DNA of 64,000 nt, taken from contig NZ_UGOA01000001.1 in assembly GCF_900452385.1 (NCBI RefSeq), positions 2,365,501 through 2,429,500 of the forward strand. The letters run 5' to 3'. The first letter of the stretch is position 1, and every line of letters begins with the position of its first letter. Positions 20,490 to 28,784 of the stretch are shown one piece after another. This DNA is from Legionella donaldsonii. GTDB taxonomy: Bacteria; Pseudomonadota; Gammaproteobacteria; Legionellales; Legionellaceae. Under the pieces are notes generated by a model. The model searched no databases. It saw nothing but the letters and a program-made list of their open reading frames with translations, and had not been told where the DNA came from. The position numbers and the translations under genes were made by a program.

Positions 20490-21446
20490 ATGAAAAAATC
20501 CATGCTATGCGCAGGATTGATGACTGTTTTATGTACAACAATCTATGCTGAAAATAGTGCTCAACCCGCGAACAGTAACGCTGGCGACACCTTGCAAACA
20601 AAACCAGCACCTACAACACTGGGAGCAAGTGCATCGCCTGCAGTAGTGCAACCTGCTCCTTCTCAAACCGCACCAACCCAAACACCACAGGGTACACCTG
20701 CTCCTACGCCACAGGGTACGCCTGCTCCTACGCCACAGGGTACGCCTACTCCTACGCCACAGGGTACGCCTACTCCTACGCCACAGGGTACGCCTACTCC
20801 TACGCCACAGGGTACACCTACTCCTGCACTACAAGGTACACCAGCACCTGTATCGCAAGGGACAGTAATACCCGCAGGGACTTCTACAACTACACCAGCA
20901 AAAACTCCCATGCAAGTAACCCCTATTACGCCCCCCCAACCCATTGACTGTAACTATCGTATCCCTGCAGAAACAACCCACATTGAGCAAGCGCTGGTAT
21001 TAAAATGGGCAGAGAAAGCTGCGGCCCAATCATTTGATTTTGATTACAGCACACTTGATAAACAATTATTAACTTTAAAATCATGTTATACCGATCAAGG
21101 ATGGCAAGGATTTAATGATGCCTTACAAAAATCAGGTAATCTCAATGCTATTAAATCACAACAACTCATGGTCAGCTCTATGGTCAATGGTACACCGACC
21201 ATTACTGAGCTTAAAGAAAACCAATGGAAAGTGGTTCTGCCTTTGCAAGTGGTTTATCAAAATGATAAGGAAAAATTAACTCAACCACTTACCATTAATT
21301 TAGTTGTCGGACGAAAAATTTCGGGTGATCTTGGTATTATGCAAATGATTGCAACACCTCGCCAATCTTCTGGTCAAGGTAGTGCTCAAACCACTCCAAC
21401 AACAAATACCACAACATCGCCAGCTAGTACGACGAAATCTAATTAA
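20490..21446 (+). CDS. Secreted IcmL/DotI-like protein with an 8-residue Pro-Thr repeat
   Basis: The frame opens at a GTG at 20481; AAGGAG lies 8 nt before the ATG at 20490, which I take as start (318 residues). A signal peptide (MKKSMLCAGLMTVLCTTIYA) is followed by a Pro/Thr/Gln-rich stretch with PQGTPTPT units in tandem (about residues 66-130). From about residue 152 to 290 the protein resembles the IcmL/DotI domain of type IVB secretion: VLKWAEKAAAQSFDFDY, CYTDQGWQGFNDALQKSGN, QQLMVSSMVNG and WKVVLPLQVVYQ. True IcmL has an N-terminal TM anchor instead of a signal peptide and repeats, so this is a paralogue. It is not beside other icm/dot genes; function is unknown. Confidence 0.85.
   Translation: MKKSMLCAGLMTVLCTTIYAENSAQPANSNAGDTLQTKPAPTTLGASASPAVVQPAPSQTAPTQTPQGTPAPTPQGTPAPTPQGTPTPTPQGTPTPTPQGTPTPTPQGTPTPALQGTPAPVSQGTVIPAGTSTTTPAKTPMQVTPITPPQPIDCNYRIPAETTHIEQALVLKWAEKAAAQSFDFDYSTLDKQLLTLKSCYTDQGWQGFNDALQKSGNLNAIKSQQLMVSSMVNGTPTITELKENQWKVVLPLQVVYQNDKEKLTQPLTINLVVGRKISGDLGIMQMIATPRQSSGQGSAQTTPTTNTTTSPASTTKSN
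20685..20852 (+). repeat. 24-bp tandem repeat, seven units (in-frame VNTR)
   Basis: Units of 24 bp begin at 20685, 20709, 20733, 20757, 20781, 20805 and 20829, each starting CCACAGGGTA or a variant. Units three to five are identical; the last one or two are degenerate. Each encodes PQGTP(A/T)PT. The near-identity of the core suggests recent slippage and copy-number variation between strains. Confidence 0.93.
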
Positions 21447-21460
21447 CGTGAATAGAGTGC

Positions 21461-21494
21461 CGTACAGGTATTTTTCATACCTGTACGTCTTTTT
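21461..21494 (+). terminator. Intrinsic terminator after the IcmL-like gene
   Basis: CGTACAGGTAT (21461-21471) and ATACCTGTACG (21477-21487) form an 11-bp perfect stem with a 5-nt loop, followed by TCTTTTT. It lies 15 bp after the stop. Confidence 0.93.
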
Positions 21495-21507
21495 GATTAG
21501 GATAATC

Positions 21508-22683
21508 ATGCGCTACAAATTCGCGATTATACTGTGCTTTACCAGTGTTAACGCATCGGCAAATGTGCTGCAATATTTTGCGGGGTTAAGCTATCACAAT
21601 CCGGCAGAATTATTTAAAGTTAAAAAAAATGAATTCATTATTGGGGGTACTAGCTTTTATGCCGACATTGGTTTTCAAGGCAACGTATTAAATCTTAATA
21701 CTTTTCAATATGATAGTGGTATCGCCCACTCGCGGCGAGTAAGTTTACTTCCTTTTGGCCGCATTGCGGCTCGCGCAAACGAGAAAATCGTTCTTGCTGT
21801 TGATGTGACGGAACCTTTTCATTCCAACCTGGTCTATGGAGGAAAGGCATTTACTCGCTATGCCGCAACTGAAACACTGATGACGGATGTTGATATCAGT
21901 CCACGTTTTTCTTTGAATATTTATCCGCAACTTTATTTTGGAGGTGGCTTAAATTTTAATTTTCTAAAGAATAATGAAACAAATTGGGCCTTACCCATCA
22001 ACCAAACTGATTATGCAACCTTAATCAATCGTACCTCCGGTTTTGGTGTAGGCTATGATACTGGTCTTTATTACATGGCCAATCAAACCAATTTTTTTGG
22101 TATCGCTTATTATTCTTCTATTAAACAAAAAACACGTGGGGAAAGTTTATTCGACGGCGATGTTAATAACGCGCTTAGCTTTAATTTCCGTATGCCAGCA
22201 ACTACCATACTCAATTACGTACATCTTTTCAGCCAAACCTGGCTTGCCAGTTTACAAGCCTTCCGCAGTGAATGGAATGCTAATCAATACGCTCGCATTC
22301 GCAATACAGCTGCTCGCCCTCCAGTGAATAAAGACTTTACATTTACGATGAAATATAAGGAGTCATGGGCTTATTCAGCAGCAATACACCATCAATACAA
22401 AGAGAGTTTGGGATTTACACTAATTGGACTTATCGATGATGGTCCGGAGCGAGACCCTCTCCGAACCATTAATTTTCCTTCCGATGTTCAATATTTCATT
22501 GGGTTAGCAACGGATTACCATTTTAATAAAGAAGCGAGTTTGGAACTTCTTTACGGCCATGTGTTTTCCAACACGACTATTGGTAATCGCATAACGATTA
22601 ATAATCAATCGCTGCCCTTTACCACAGGAAAAATCCGCATTAATGCCGATGTCATTGATTTAAGATTTAAAATGCAAGCTTAG
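21508..22683 (+). CDS. FadL/OmpP1-type outer-membrane beta-barrel protein
   Basis: The frame is open from 21349, but the terminator at 21461-21494 and AGGA 7 nt before the ATG at 21508 fix the start there (391 residues). A signal peptide (MRYKFAIILCFTSVNASA) precedes a beta-rich protein with many alternating aromatic strands, a FadL-like NPAELF segment near the N-terminus and a barrel pattern to a C-terminal VIDLRFKMQA. FadL/TodX proteins carry hydrophobic compounds across the outer membrane. The segment SYHNPAELFKVKKNEFIIG and later GLATDYHFNKEASLELLYGH fit this family. Substrate unknown; the fit is moderate. Confidence 0.75.
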   Translation: MRYKFAIILCFTSVNASANVLQYFAGLSYHNPAELFKVKKNEFIIGGTSFYADIGFQGNVLNLNTFQYDSGIAHSRRVSLLPFGRIAARANEKIVLAVDVTEPFHSNLVYGGKAFTRYAATETLMTDVDISPRFSLNIYPQLYFGGGLNFNFLKNNETNWALPINQTDYATLINRTSGFGVGYDTGLYYMANQTNFFGIAYYSSIKQKTRGESLFDGDVNNALSFNFRMPATTILNYVHLFSQTWLASLQAFRSEWNANQYARIRNTAARPPVNKDFTFTMKYKESWAYSAAIHHQYKESLGFTLIGLIDDGPERDPLRTINFPSDVQYFIGLATDYHFNKEASLELLYGHVFSNTTIGNRITINNQSLPFTTGKIRINADVIDLRFKMQA

Positions 22684-22712
22684 GGGGTTGTTTCCATTTC
22701 GCTCGCTTGAGG

Positions 22713-22770
22713 GCTTATGGTTTGATGAACGCACATTGCGGAGAAGCACAGCACATCAAGAGCCATAAGC
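22713..22770. repeat. Stem-loop, TTATGGTTTGATG type
   Basis: GCTTATGGTTTGATG at 22713-22727 pairs imperfectly with CATCAAGAGCCATAAGC at 22754-22770. The arms resemble the stem-loop at 10013-10100. It lies between the convergent barrel and L,D-transpeptidase genes and may be a REP-like element or a terminator for both. Confidence 0.5.
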
Positions 22771-22786
22771 ACCAAGATAGTATAAC

Positions 22787-23374
22787 CTAATGGTTGGAGC
22801 CATTCTCATTGGTATACGAAAGCACAGTAACCTGTGTTCCGACAGTAACAAATTGCTCATTGAGCCATTTTGCTGCACTGGGAAGTACGCGAATACAACC
22901 ATGGCTTGAGTTCGCATAAGGAACCTCATAAGCAGCATGAATAGTAAAACCGCGGTTGAAGTACATGCAATAAGGCATTTTTGCCCCGCCTGTTGTTTCT
23001 ACCGGATACTCACCGGAACGGCAATCAATTCCTCGTTTATTGTAGACATGGAAACTACCGGTCACCGTACGGCAAGGCTGCCCCACATCTTCACAAAAAT
23101 CTTTTCCTCCTGAAGCAGCTCCAGTCATCACTCGATTACCCTCTGGATCATAAGCTGCCCAGGCAAAAGCTTTGGGATCAAAAATAAATTGTTTTTTTCC
23201 TGTTGCTGGTGCTTTTAAAGGAAAGTAATCTCGGCCACGTTTATCATTTAAATAGTGGGTTGTCTTATGGACGTAACCATTATCATCAGTAATAAAACAA
23301 GACTCATCGCAGGTATCCATAAAACAACCGGAAAGCCCAAGGCCTAATAAGCAAACCCACAACAACTTCTTCAT
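22787..23374 (-). CDS. L,D-transpeptidase lipoprotein (YkuD domain)
   Basis: This 195-residue envelope enzyme has a lipoprotein signal ending LSGC (Cys17), followed by a short Cys-containing linker. The YkuD domain spans about residues 60-185 and ends with the catalytic IHAAYEVPYANSSHGCIRVL, where the His of IHAA and the SHGCIR cysteine are the hallmarks. Such enzymes form 3-3 peptidoglycan crosslinks or attach lipoproteins to peptidoglycan. It is a single gene, convergent with the FadL-like gene. Confidence 0.92.
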   Translation of the reverse strand: MKKLLWVCLLGLGLSGCFMDTCDESCFITDDNGYVHKTTHYLNDKRGRDYFPLKAPATGKKQFIFDPKAFAWAAYDPEGNRVMTGAASGGKDFCEDVGQPCRTVTGSFHVYNKRGIDCRSGEYPVETTGGAKMPYCMYFNRGFTIHAAYEVPYANSSHGCIRVLPSAAKWLNEQFVTVGTQVTVLSYTNENGSNH

Positions 23375-23530
23375 GGTAAAAAATTCTCTCTTAAGTTTAT
23401 TAACACATCCAGACTGTTAACCTATCGCTAGCTTGAATTCCTGGTTATAGAAATTAAACAGCGCTATAAGTTTACAGGCAGCAAGGATAACACAGAAAAA
23501 TACACTTTGAATTACCTTTATACTTATACT

Positions 23531-23557
23531 GCAGCAATTTAACGTATAAATTGCTGC
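23531..23557. terminator. Hairpin after ettA
   Basis: GCAGCAATTTA (23531-23541) and TAAATTGCTGC (23547-23557) form an 11-bp perfect stem with a 5-nt loop, starting 10 bases after the ettA stop on the minus strand. No T-run follows, so it is a probable rather than certain terminator. Confidence 0.55.
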
Positions 23558-23567
23558 CAACTCTGTA

Positions 23568-25241
23568 TCAAGATTTTAAACGACGATATTTAATACGCGA
23601 CGGCCTATCTGCTTCATCGCCTAATCGCCGCTTCCTATCCAGTTCATAATCGCTGTAATTTCCTTCAACAAAAACGACTTGCGAATCACCTTCAAAAGCC
23701 ATTAAATGTGTACAGATACGATCTAAAAACCACCGATCATGTGAAATGACAATCGCACAACCCGGAAAATTCAAAATAGCCTCTTCCAGTGCACGTAACG
23801 TTTCTACATCCAGATCATTACTTGGCTCGTCAAGCAATAATACATTTCCACCGCGCTTAAGTAGTTTGGCTAAATGGACACGGTTTCTTTCTCCACCTGA
23901 TAACTGTGCCATTTTCTTCTGTTGATCCGCACCTTTAAAATTAAAGCGTCCAACATAGGCTCTTGAAGGCATTTGGAAAGAACCCACCTGCATGATGTCA
24001 TGTCCGTCTGCAATTTCTTGCCAAACCGTTTTGTTATCATCTAAATGATCACGCATCTGGTCGACATAAGCCAAATTGACTGTATCACCTACACGAATCT
24101 CACCGTCATCAGGTTTTTCTTGTCCAGTAATCATTTTTAAGAAAGTCGATTTACCCGCGCCATTGGGACCAATAATACCAAGCACTCCACCTTTAGGTAA
24201 TTGAAAACTCAGATTATCGATTAACAGACGATCGCCAAATGACTTGCTTAATTTTATTCCTTCCAAGACCAAATCACCTAAACGATCACCTGGTGGAATA
24301 TAGAGCTCATTGGTTTCATTACGCTTTTGGAATTCCTTGGAGTTCATCTCTTCGAAACGTGCAAGACGGGCTTTATTTTTGGCATGGCGTCCTTTAGGCG
24401 AAGTACGAACCCACTCTAATTCGGCTTTGATAGCTCGTTGATGTGACGCTTGCTGTTTATCTTCCATGGCCAAACGAGCCTCTTTTTGTTCAAGCCAGGC
24501 AGTATAATTTCCTTTATAGGGTATCCCCTCACCTCGATCAAGTTCCAAAATCCACTCAGCGGCATTATCAAGAAAATATCTATCGTGGGTAATTGCAACC
24601 ACCGTACCAGGGAACTCTTCCAAATAACGCTCAAGCCAGGCAACACTTTCAGCATCCAGATGGTTAGTTGGCTCATCTAATAACAACATGTCTGGATTGG
24701 ATAATAATAAACGGCACAATGCCACACGCCGACGTTCCCCTCCAGAAAGCAGACTGATTTTGGCCTCCCAATCAGGTAAGCGGAGTGCATCGGCAGCAAT
24801 ATCTAATCTGCGATCCAAATCCCAACCACCACAGGCCTCTATTTCATTTTGCAGCTCACCCTGTTTAGCCAGCAAGTCATTCATCTCATCATCGCCCATC
24901 GGCTCGGCAAAACGCATGCTGATCTCATCAAATTGAGTCAATTTGGCTTTAATTTCAGCCACGCCTTCTTCTACAACCGCTCGTACAGTTTTGTCTAAAT
25001 CAAGATCAGGCTCTTGCGCCAAATAACCAATCTTAATACCTGGTTGTGGCCTCGCTTCCCCTTCGAATTGTTTATCAACGCCTGCCATGATACGCAATAA
25101 AGTAGATTTACCCGAACCATTCAAACCGAGTACACCAATTTTAGCGCCTGGAAAAAAGCTCAGGGAAATATCTTTCAAAATAAAACGTTGATTATCAACG
25201 ATTTTACTCACTCGGTTCATAGTAAAAATATATTGCGACAT
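23568..25241 (-). CDS. ettA: Energy-dependent translational throttle protein EttA (ABC-F)
   Basis: EttA binds the ribosomal E site and tunes entry into elongation according to ATP/ADP. The frame opens at a GTG at 25247; GGAG lies 5 nt before the ATG at 25241, giving MSQYIFTMNRVSK and 557 residues (E. coli 555). It has two ABC domains without membrane segments. The first has Walker A GLNGSGKST, signature LSGGERRRVALCRLL and Walker B MLLLDEPTNHLD. The second has GPNGAGKST, LSGGERNRVHLAKLL and VLLLDEPSNDLD. The arm between the Walker A and signature of domain one is present, as is the charged linker. Confidence 0.97.
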   Translation of the reverse strand: MSQYIFTMNRVSKIVDNQRFILKDISLSFFPGAKIGVLGLNGSGKSTLLRIMAGVDKQFEGEARPQPGIKIGYLAQEPDLDLDKTVRAVVEEGVAEIKAKLTQFDEISMRFAEPMGDDEMNDLLAKQGELQNEIEACGGWDLDRRLDIAADALRLPDWEAKISLLSGGERRRVALCRLLLSNPDMLLLDEPTNHLDAESVAWLERYLEEFPGTVVAITHDRYFLDNAAEWILELDRGEGIPYKGNYTAWLEQKEARLAMEDKQQASHQRAIKAELEWVRTSPKGRHAKNKARLARFEEMNSKEFQKRNETNELYIPPGDRLGDLVLEGIKLSKSFGDRLLIDNLSFQLPKGGVLGIIGPNGAGKSTFLKMITGQEKPDDGEIRVGDTVNLAYVDQMRDHLDDNKTVWQEIADGHDIMQVGSFQMPSRAYVGRFNFKGADQQKKMAQLSGGERNRVHLAKLLKRGGNVLLLDEPSNDLDVETLRALEEAILNFPGCAIVISHDRWFLDRICTHLMAFEGDSQVVFVEGNYSDYELDRKRRLGDEADRPSRIKYRRLKS

Positions 25242-25345
25242 ACACACTCCATCCCACTAAAAATGGGCAGACGTTAACCCAAACCTGTTATTTTCTCAAG
25301 GGCGCCATACAACTGACTTGTTAATACCCATAAAAAACCTAATAT

Positions 25346-25454
25346 AGGAACTGCTGCATGTCGCTAGCTCCAGAAATTCTAGCTTGATTTGCGAGCAACG
25401 AAGTACAGAAAATCAAAGCAGAACGGCCAAGCTAGTCGGCATGTAACAGCGCCT
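25346..25454. repeat. Family-2 dispersed element, copy A
   Basis: This 109-bp element has imperfect terminal inverted repeats: AGGAACTGCTGCATGTCGCT on the left against the reverse complement of GGCATGTAACAGCGCCT on the right, with inner CTAGCT/AGCTAG. It shares AACGAAGYACAGRAAATCAA and CGGCCAAGCTAGT with copy B at 30200-30341. Its right end overlaps the tdh stop codon. Confidence 0.65.
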
Positions 25455-26478
25455 AAGACCAGTCAAGAATCACTTTTCCTGACTGCCCTGAAGCCATCAT
25501 TTCAAAACCCTGCTGGTATTCTGCCACTGGGAAATGATGCGTAATGACGGGTTCTATATTTAGACCACTTTGTAACATTGCTATCATTTTGTACCAGGTT
25601 TCAAACATTTCTCGGCCATAAATTCCCTTGATAACCAAGCCTTTAAAAATAACCTGATTCCAATCAATCGCTGTTTCCTGTGGGGGGATTCCCAACATCG
25701 CTATATGGCCGCCATGATTCATCGCTTTGACCATATCATTTAGAGCCATAGGATTTCCGGACATTTCCAAACCAACATCAAAGCCTTCAGTCATCCCTAA
25801 CTCGGTCATCACATCTTTAATTGCTTGACGTTTTATATTGACTGCTCGTGTAGCTCCCATCTTACGGGCTAACTCCAGACGATATTCATTCACATCGGTG
25901 ATCACTACATGGCGTGCGCCAATGTGACGTACAATCGCTACAGCCATAATACCGATTGGTCCCGCACCGGTAATTAATACATCTTCACCGACAACATCGA
26001 ACGCCAGGGCACAGTGTGTTGCATTACCAAAGGGATCAAGAATTGAAGCCTGATCACCGCTAATATTATCTGGTAAGACCACCACATTAGACGCTGGCAT
26101 AGCCAGATATTCTGCAAAGCAACCGGGTCGATTAACACCTACGCCTAAGGTATTACGACATAAATGGCGCTTCCCTGCACGGCAATTTCTGCATATACCG
26201 CAGGTAACGTGTCCTTCTCCTGAAACACGTTGACCAACTTTAAGCCCTTTTACTTCTCGACCTACTTCAACAATTTCACCATAAAATTCATGACCCACTG
26301 TCATAGGTACCGGAATGGTTGCCTGCGCCCAATCATCCCAGGAGTAGATATGAATATCAGTTCCGCAGATGGCTGTTTTATGAATTTTTATCAGCACGTC
26401 ATTGACACTGTACTCAGGTACGGGAATATCTTCCATCCAAATACCTGGTTCGCGTTTGGCTTTTACTAGAGATTTCAT
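25453..26478 (-). CDS. tdh: L-threonine 3-dehydrogenase
   Basis: Tdh oxidises L-threonine to 2-amino-3-ketobutyrate with NAD+. The 341-residue zinc alcohol dehydrogenase-type protein shows the catalytic zinc site [15 protein letters not shown], the [12 protein letters not shown] block, the structural-zinc cysteines in [15 protein letters not shown] and the NAD fold [12 protein letters not shown]. Length is that of E. coli Tdh. It follows kbl on the same strand after 80 bp, making the usual kbl-tdh pair for threonine to glycine plus acetyl-CoA. Its stop codon TAG lies within the end of a family-2 element. Confidence 0.98.
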   Translation of the reverse strand: MKSLVKAKREPGIWMEDIPVPEYSVNDVLIKIHKTAICGTDIHIYSWDDWAQATIPVPMTVGHEFYGEIVEVGREVKGLKVGQRVSGEGHVTCGICRNCRAGKRHLCRNTLGVGVNRPGCFAEYLAMPASNVVVLPDNISGDQASILDPFGNATHCALAFDVVGEDVLITGAGPIGIMAVAIVRHIGARHVVITDVNEYRLELARKMGATRAVNIKRQAIKDVMTELGMTEGFDVGLEMSGNPMALNDMVKAMNHGGHIAMLGIPPQETAIDWNQVIFKGLVIKGIYGREMFETWYKMIAMLQSGLNIEPVITHHFPVAEYQQGFEMMASGQSGKVILDWS

Positions 26479-26558
26479 GCAACTCCCCTACAGTTAATAA
26501 CACCAGCTATACTGACGTTATTAATTTTAAAATGTTAGAACTCAGCAACTTGAAGTGA

Positions 26559-27743
26559 TTAAATAACTCCAAGTTCTCGACCCACGTTCGCAAACGCATC
26601 CAATGCCTTATCCAAATGTTCCAATTCATGTGCTGCGGACATCTGGGTACGAATCCTTGCTTTCCCTTTCGGGACGACTGGATAGGAAAACCCAACCACA
26701 TAAATTCCTTGCTTGAGTAAATGCTCTGCCATCCGGCCAGCCAAAGCTGCATCCCCTAACATCACAGGAATAATAGGATGCTCACCTGGTACCAGAGTGA
26801 ATCCAAGCTCAGTCATGCCCTCACGAAAATATTGGCTATTGCGTTTTAGTTTTTGTCCTAATTCATTGCTAGTTTCAAGCATGTCTATAACAGCAATTGA
26901 ACAATCAGCAATCATTGGTGCCAGCGTATTGGAGAAAAGATAGGGTCTGGAGCGTTGGCGCAACCAATCAATAATGACTGCATTGGCTGCAGTATATCCT
27001 CCTGAAGCACCACCTAATGCTTTACCCAGGGTACCGGTGATAATGTCAATCTTATCTGCCACACCACAATATTCAGGCGTACCGCGTCCTGTTTCGCCCA
27101 TAAAACCAACAGCGTGTGAATCATCAACCATGACCATAGCGTCATATCGCTCAGCCAATTCACAGATGGCAGGTAAATTAGCAATAATACCATCCATAGA
27201 AAAAACACCGTCGGTAGCAATCAAACGAAAACGGGCATTCTTGGCAGCAATGAGTTGTTCTTCCAAATCCTTCATATCATTATTGGCATAACGAAACCGT
27301 GCTGCCTTGCATAAACGAATCCCATCAATAATACTGGCGTGGTTCAGAGCATCACTTATAATGGCATCCTCTGGTCCCAACAACGTTTCAAATAAACCGG
27401 TATTCGCATCAAAGCAAGATGAGTAAAGAATAGTATCTTCTTTACTGAGAAAATGGCTTATTCTTTTCTCCAGAGCTTTATGAGGTGTTTGTGTACCACA
27501 AATGAAGCGAACAGAAGCCATTCCATAACCATATTTTTCCAGGGCTTTCTGACCTTCGGCAATTAAATCGGGGTGATTGGCAAGCCCGAGATAATTGTTT
27601 GCACACAAATTGATAACTTCACCTTCCTTCACTTGGACAGCCGCTTTTTGCTGGCTGGATATTACTCGCTCTGCCTTATATAACCCCTCTTTTCTGAGGG
27701 TATCTAACTCGGATTGCAAAAACTCGGTAAATTGCTCAAGCAC
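26559..27743 (-). CDS. kbl: Glycine C-acetyltransferase (2-amino-3-ketobutyrate CoA ligase)
   Basis: Kbl cleaves 2-amino-3-ketobutyrate with CoA to glycine and acetyl-CoA. The 394-residue PLP enzyme of the alpha-oxoamine synthase family has [15 protein letters not shown], the PLP-facing [18 protein letters not shown], and the Schiff-base lysine in [14 protein letters not shown]. The C-terminal [19 protein letters not shown] is conserved. It leads tdh in a two-gene operon. Its upstream region is divergent with the Pcm-type gene and contains strong folded structure. Confidence 0.98.
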   Translation of the reverse strand: MLEQFTEFLQSELDTLRKEGLYKAERVISSQQKAAVQVKEGEVINLCANNYLGLANHPDLIAEGQKALEKYGYGMASVRFICGTQTPHKALEKRISHFLSKEDTILYSSCFDANTGLFETLLGPEDAIISDALNHASIIDGIRLCKAARFRYANNDMKDLEEQLIAAKNARFRLIATDGVFSMDGIIANLPAICELAERYDAMVMVDDSHAVGFMGETGRGTPEYCGVADKIDIITGTLGKALGGASGGYTAANAVIIDWLRQRSRPYLFSNTLAPMIADCSIAVIDMLETSNELGQKLKRNSQYFREGMTELGFTLVPGEHPIIPVMLGDAALAGRMAEHLLKQGIYVVGFSYPVVPKGKARIRTQMSAAHELEHLDKALDAFANVGRELGVI

Positions 27744-28125
27744 TGTTCTCTCCTTTGAGTCTCACCAAAATGGGGCGATAATAACAAATTTTACACAGCT
27801 CCACTATGAAATCATTTCACTTCATGCTCTTAATTCTAAAAAATTATCTTTGAGGAGGGGCAATTCTAAAAGAAATCCCTCTTTTTAGATTAAATTAACG
27901 AATCAGTGTTGAATTAATCGCACCTTTTAGCAATTCTTGCTAAAATCCTCTCAACACTTTAACCTAGGTTTGGTTGATAATTCGTTAACTTAGCGCGAAA
28001 GTTCTTTGTTTAGGCAGTATGACGACAGACGACCGCAACTATTTGCTGTTGTGCAACAGAAAAATAAAGAATTTTTAGCCAAAATCGCATTATCACGCCT
28101 GAAATATTGAATGTATGGTGATCCA
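27744..28125. promoter_or_regulatory. Divergent kbl/pcm intergenic region with dense secondary structure
   Basis: This stretch of about 380 bp has no gene. On the plus strand a GC-rich imperfect hairpin (GAGGGG at 27854-27859 with CCCTC near 27877-27881) is followed by TTTTT. Next comes a multi-stem unit at 27895-27988, listed separately. Both lie on the upstream side of the plus-strand Pcm-tolC genes and would form part of a leader if transcription starts early. Confidence 0.5.
27895..27988. other. Nested multi-stem structure, candidate structured RNA or repeat
   Basis: Three perfect stems nest here. TTAACGAAT (27895-27903) pairs with ATTCGTTAA (27980-27988). Inside it GTGTTGA (27906-27912) pairs with TCAACAC (27951-27957). 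Inside that TTTTAGCAA (27925-27933) pairs with TTGCTAAAA (27937-27945) across a 3-nt loop. The remaining AACCTAGGTTTGGTT could fold as a side hairpin. No known RNA family is recognised; it could also be a palindromic mobile element. Confidence 0.5.
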
Positions 28126-28773
28126 ATGACTAACGCTCAAACCAATATGATTAAGCAACAACTTCGTACGGGTGATGTTCTTGATGAAAAAATTCTCAAC
28201 CTTTACGATTTGCTACCACGTCATGAGTTTGTGCCCCATGCTTTTCAGCATTTTGCTTATTCAGATATGCAAATCCCTCTGGCTCATAATCAGCGGATGC
28301 TGACTCCTTTGGAAGAAGGTAAAATCCTGCAAGCCTTGGCCCTGCAAGGTAGTGAAACCGTTTTGGAAATAGGTACTGGAACCGGTTTTTTCACCGCTCT
28401 TTTAAGCCGTTTATGTAAAAAAGTAATCAGTGTTGACTATTACACAGAATTTACCACCCATGCTCAACAAAAATTAAAAACCCACCACTGTAATAACGTT
28501 GAGCTGGCAACCGGCGATGCCTGTCGTGGTTGGCTTGAAAAAGCCCCTTATGATGTGGTTGTTTTTACTGGCTCTATCGAGTCACTGTGTGATACACAAC
28601 GCTTACAAGTGCTGCCAGGTGGAAAATTATTTGCCATTATTGGGAAAGAGCCTGTGATGCAGGGGCAATTGCACACATTACAGCAGGATGGAAAATGGCA
28701 TGGAACAGTATTGTTCGAAACAAGCATCCCTCCATTAATTGATAAATCAAAACCCAAAGAATTCGTCTTCTAG
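28126..28773 (+). CDS. Protein-L-isoaspartate O-methyltransferase family protein
   Basis: This 215-residue SAM methyltransferase is of the Pcm family, which repairs isoaspartyl residues in aged proteins. The frame opens at an ATG at 28111 with no ribosome site; the ATG at 28126, preceded by GGTG, gives MTNAQTNMIKQQLRTGDVL, matching relatives. RHEFVPHAFQHFAYSDMQIPLAHNQRMLTPL and the SAM motif VLEIGTGTGFFTALL are present. Pcm usually has an IPxGxGQTIS-like motif; here it is altered (IPLAHNQRMLTPL), so activity on isoaspartate is not assured. It is 11 bp upstream of the tolC-like gene and likely co-transcribed. Confidence 0.85.
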   Translation: MTNAQTNMIKQQLRTGDVLDEKILNLYDLLPRHEFVPHAFQHFAYSDMQIPLAHNQRMLTPLEEGKILQALALQGSETVLEIGTGTGFFTALLSRLCKKVISVDYYTEFTTHAQQKLKTHHCNNVELATGDACRGWLEKAPYDVVVFTGSIESLCDTQRLQVLPGGKLFAIIGKEPVMQGQLHTLQQDGKWHGTVLFETSIPPLIDKSKPKEFVF

Positions 28774-28784
28774 GACAAGCTTGT

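Noticed and set aside
20685-20852. Possible CRISPR-like array
   Set aside because: The 24-bp units are directly adjacent, with no spacers, and are in frame within a coding region.
20663-20944. Minus-strand ORF reading GVPCGVGVG repeats
   Set aside because: It is the antisense of the 24-bp tandem repeat in the IcmL-like gene; the plus strand has a start, signal peptide, domain and terminator.
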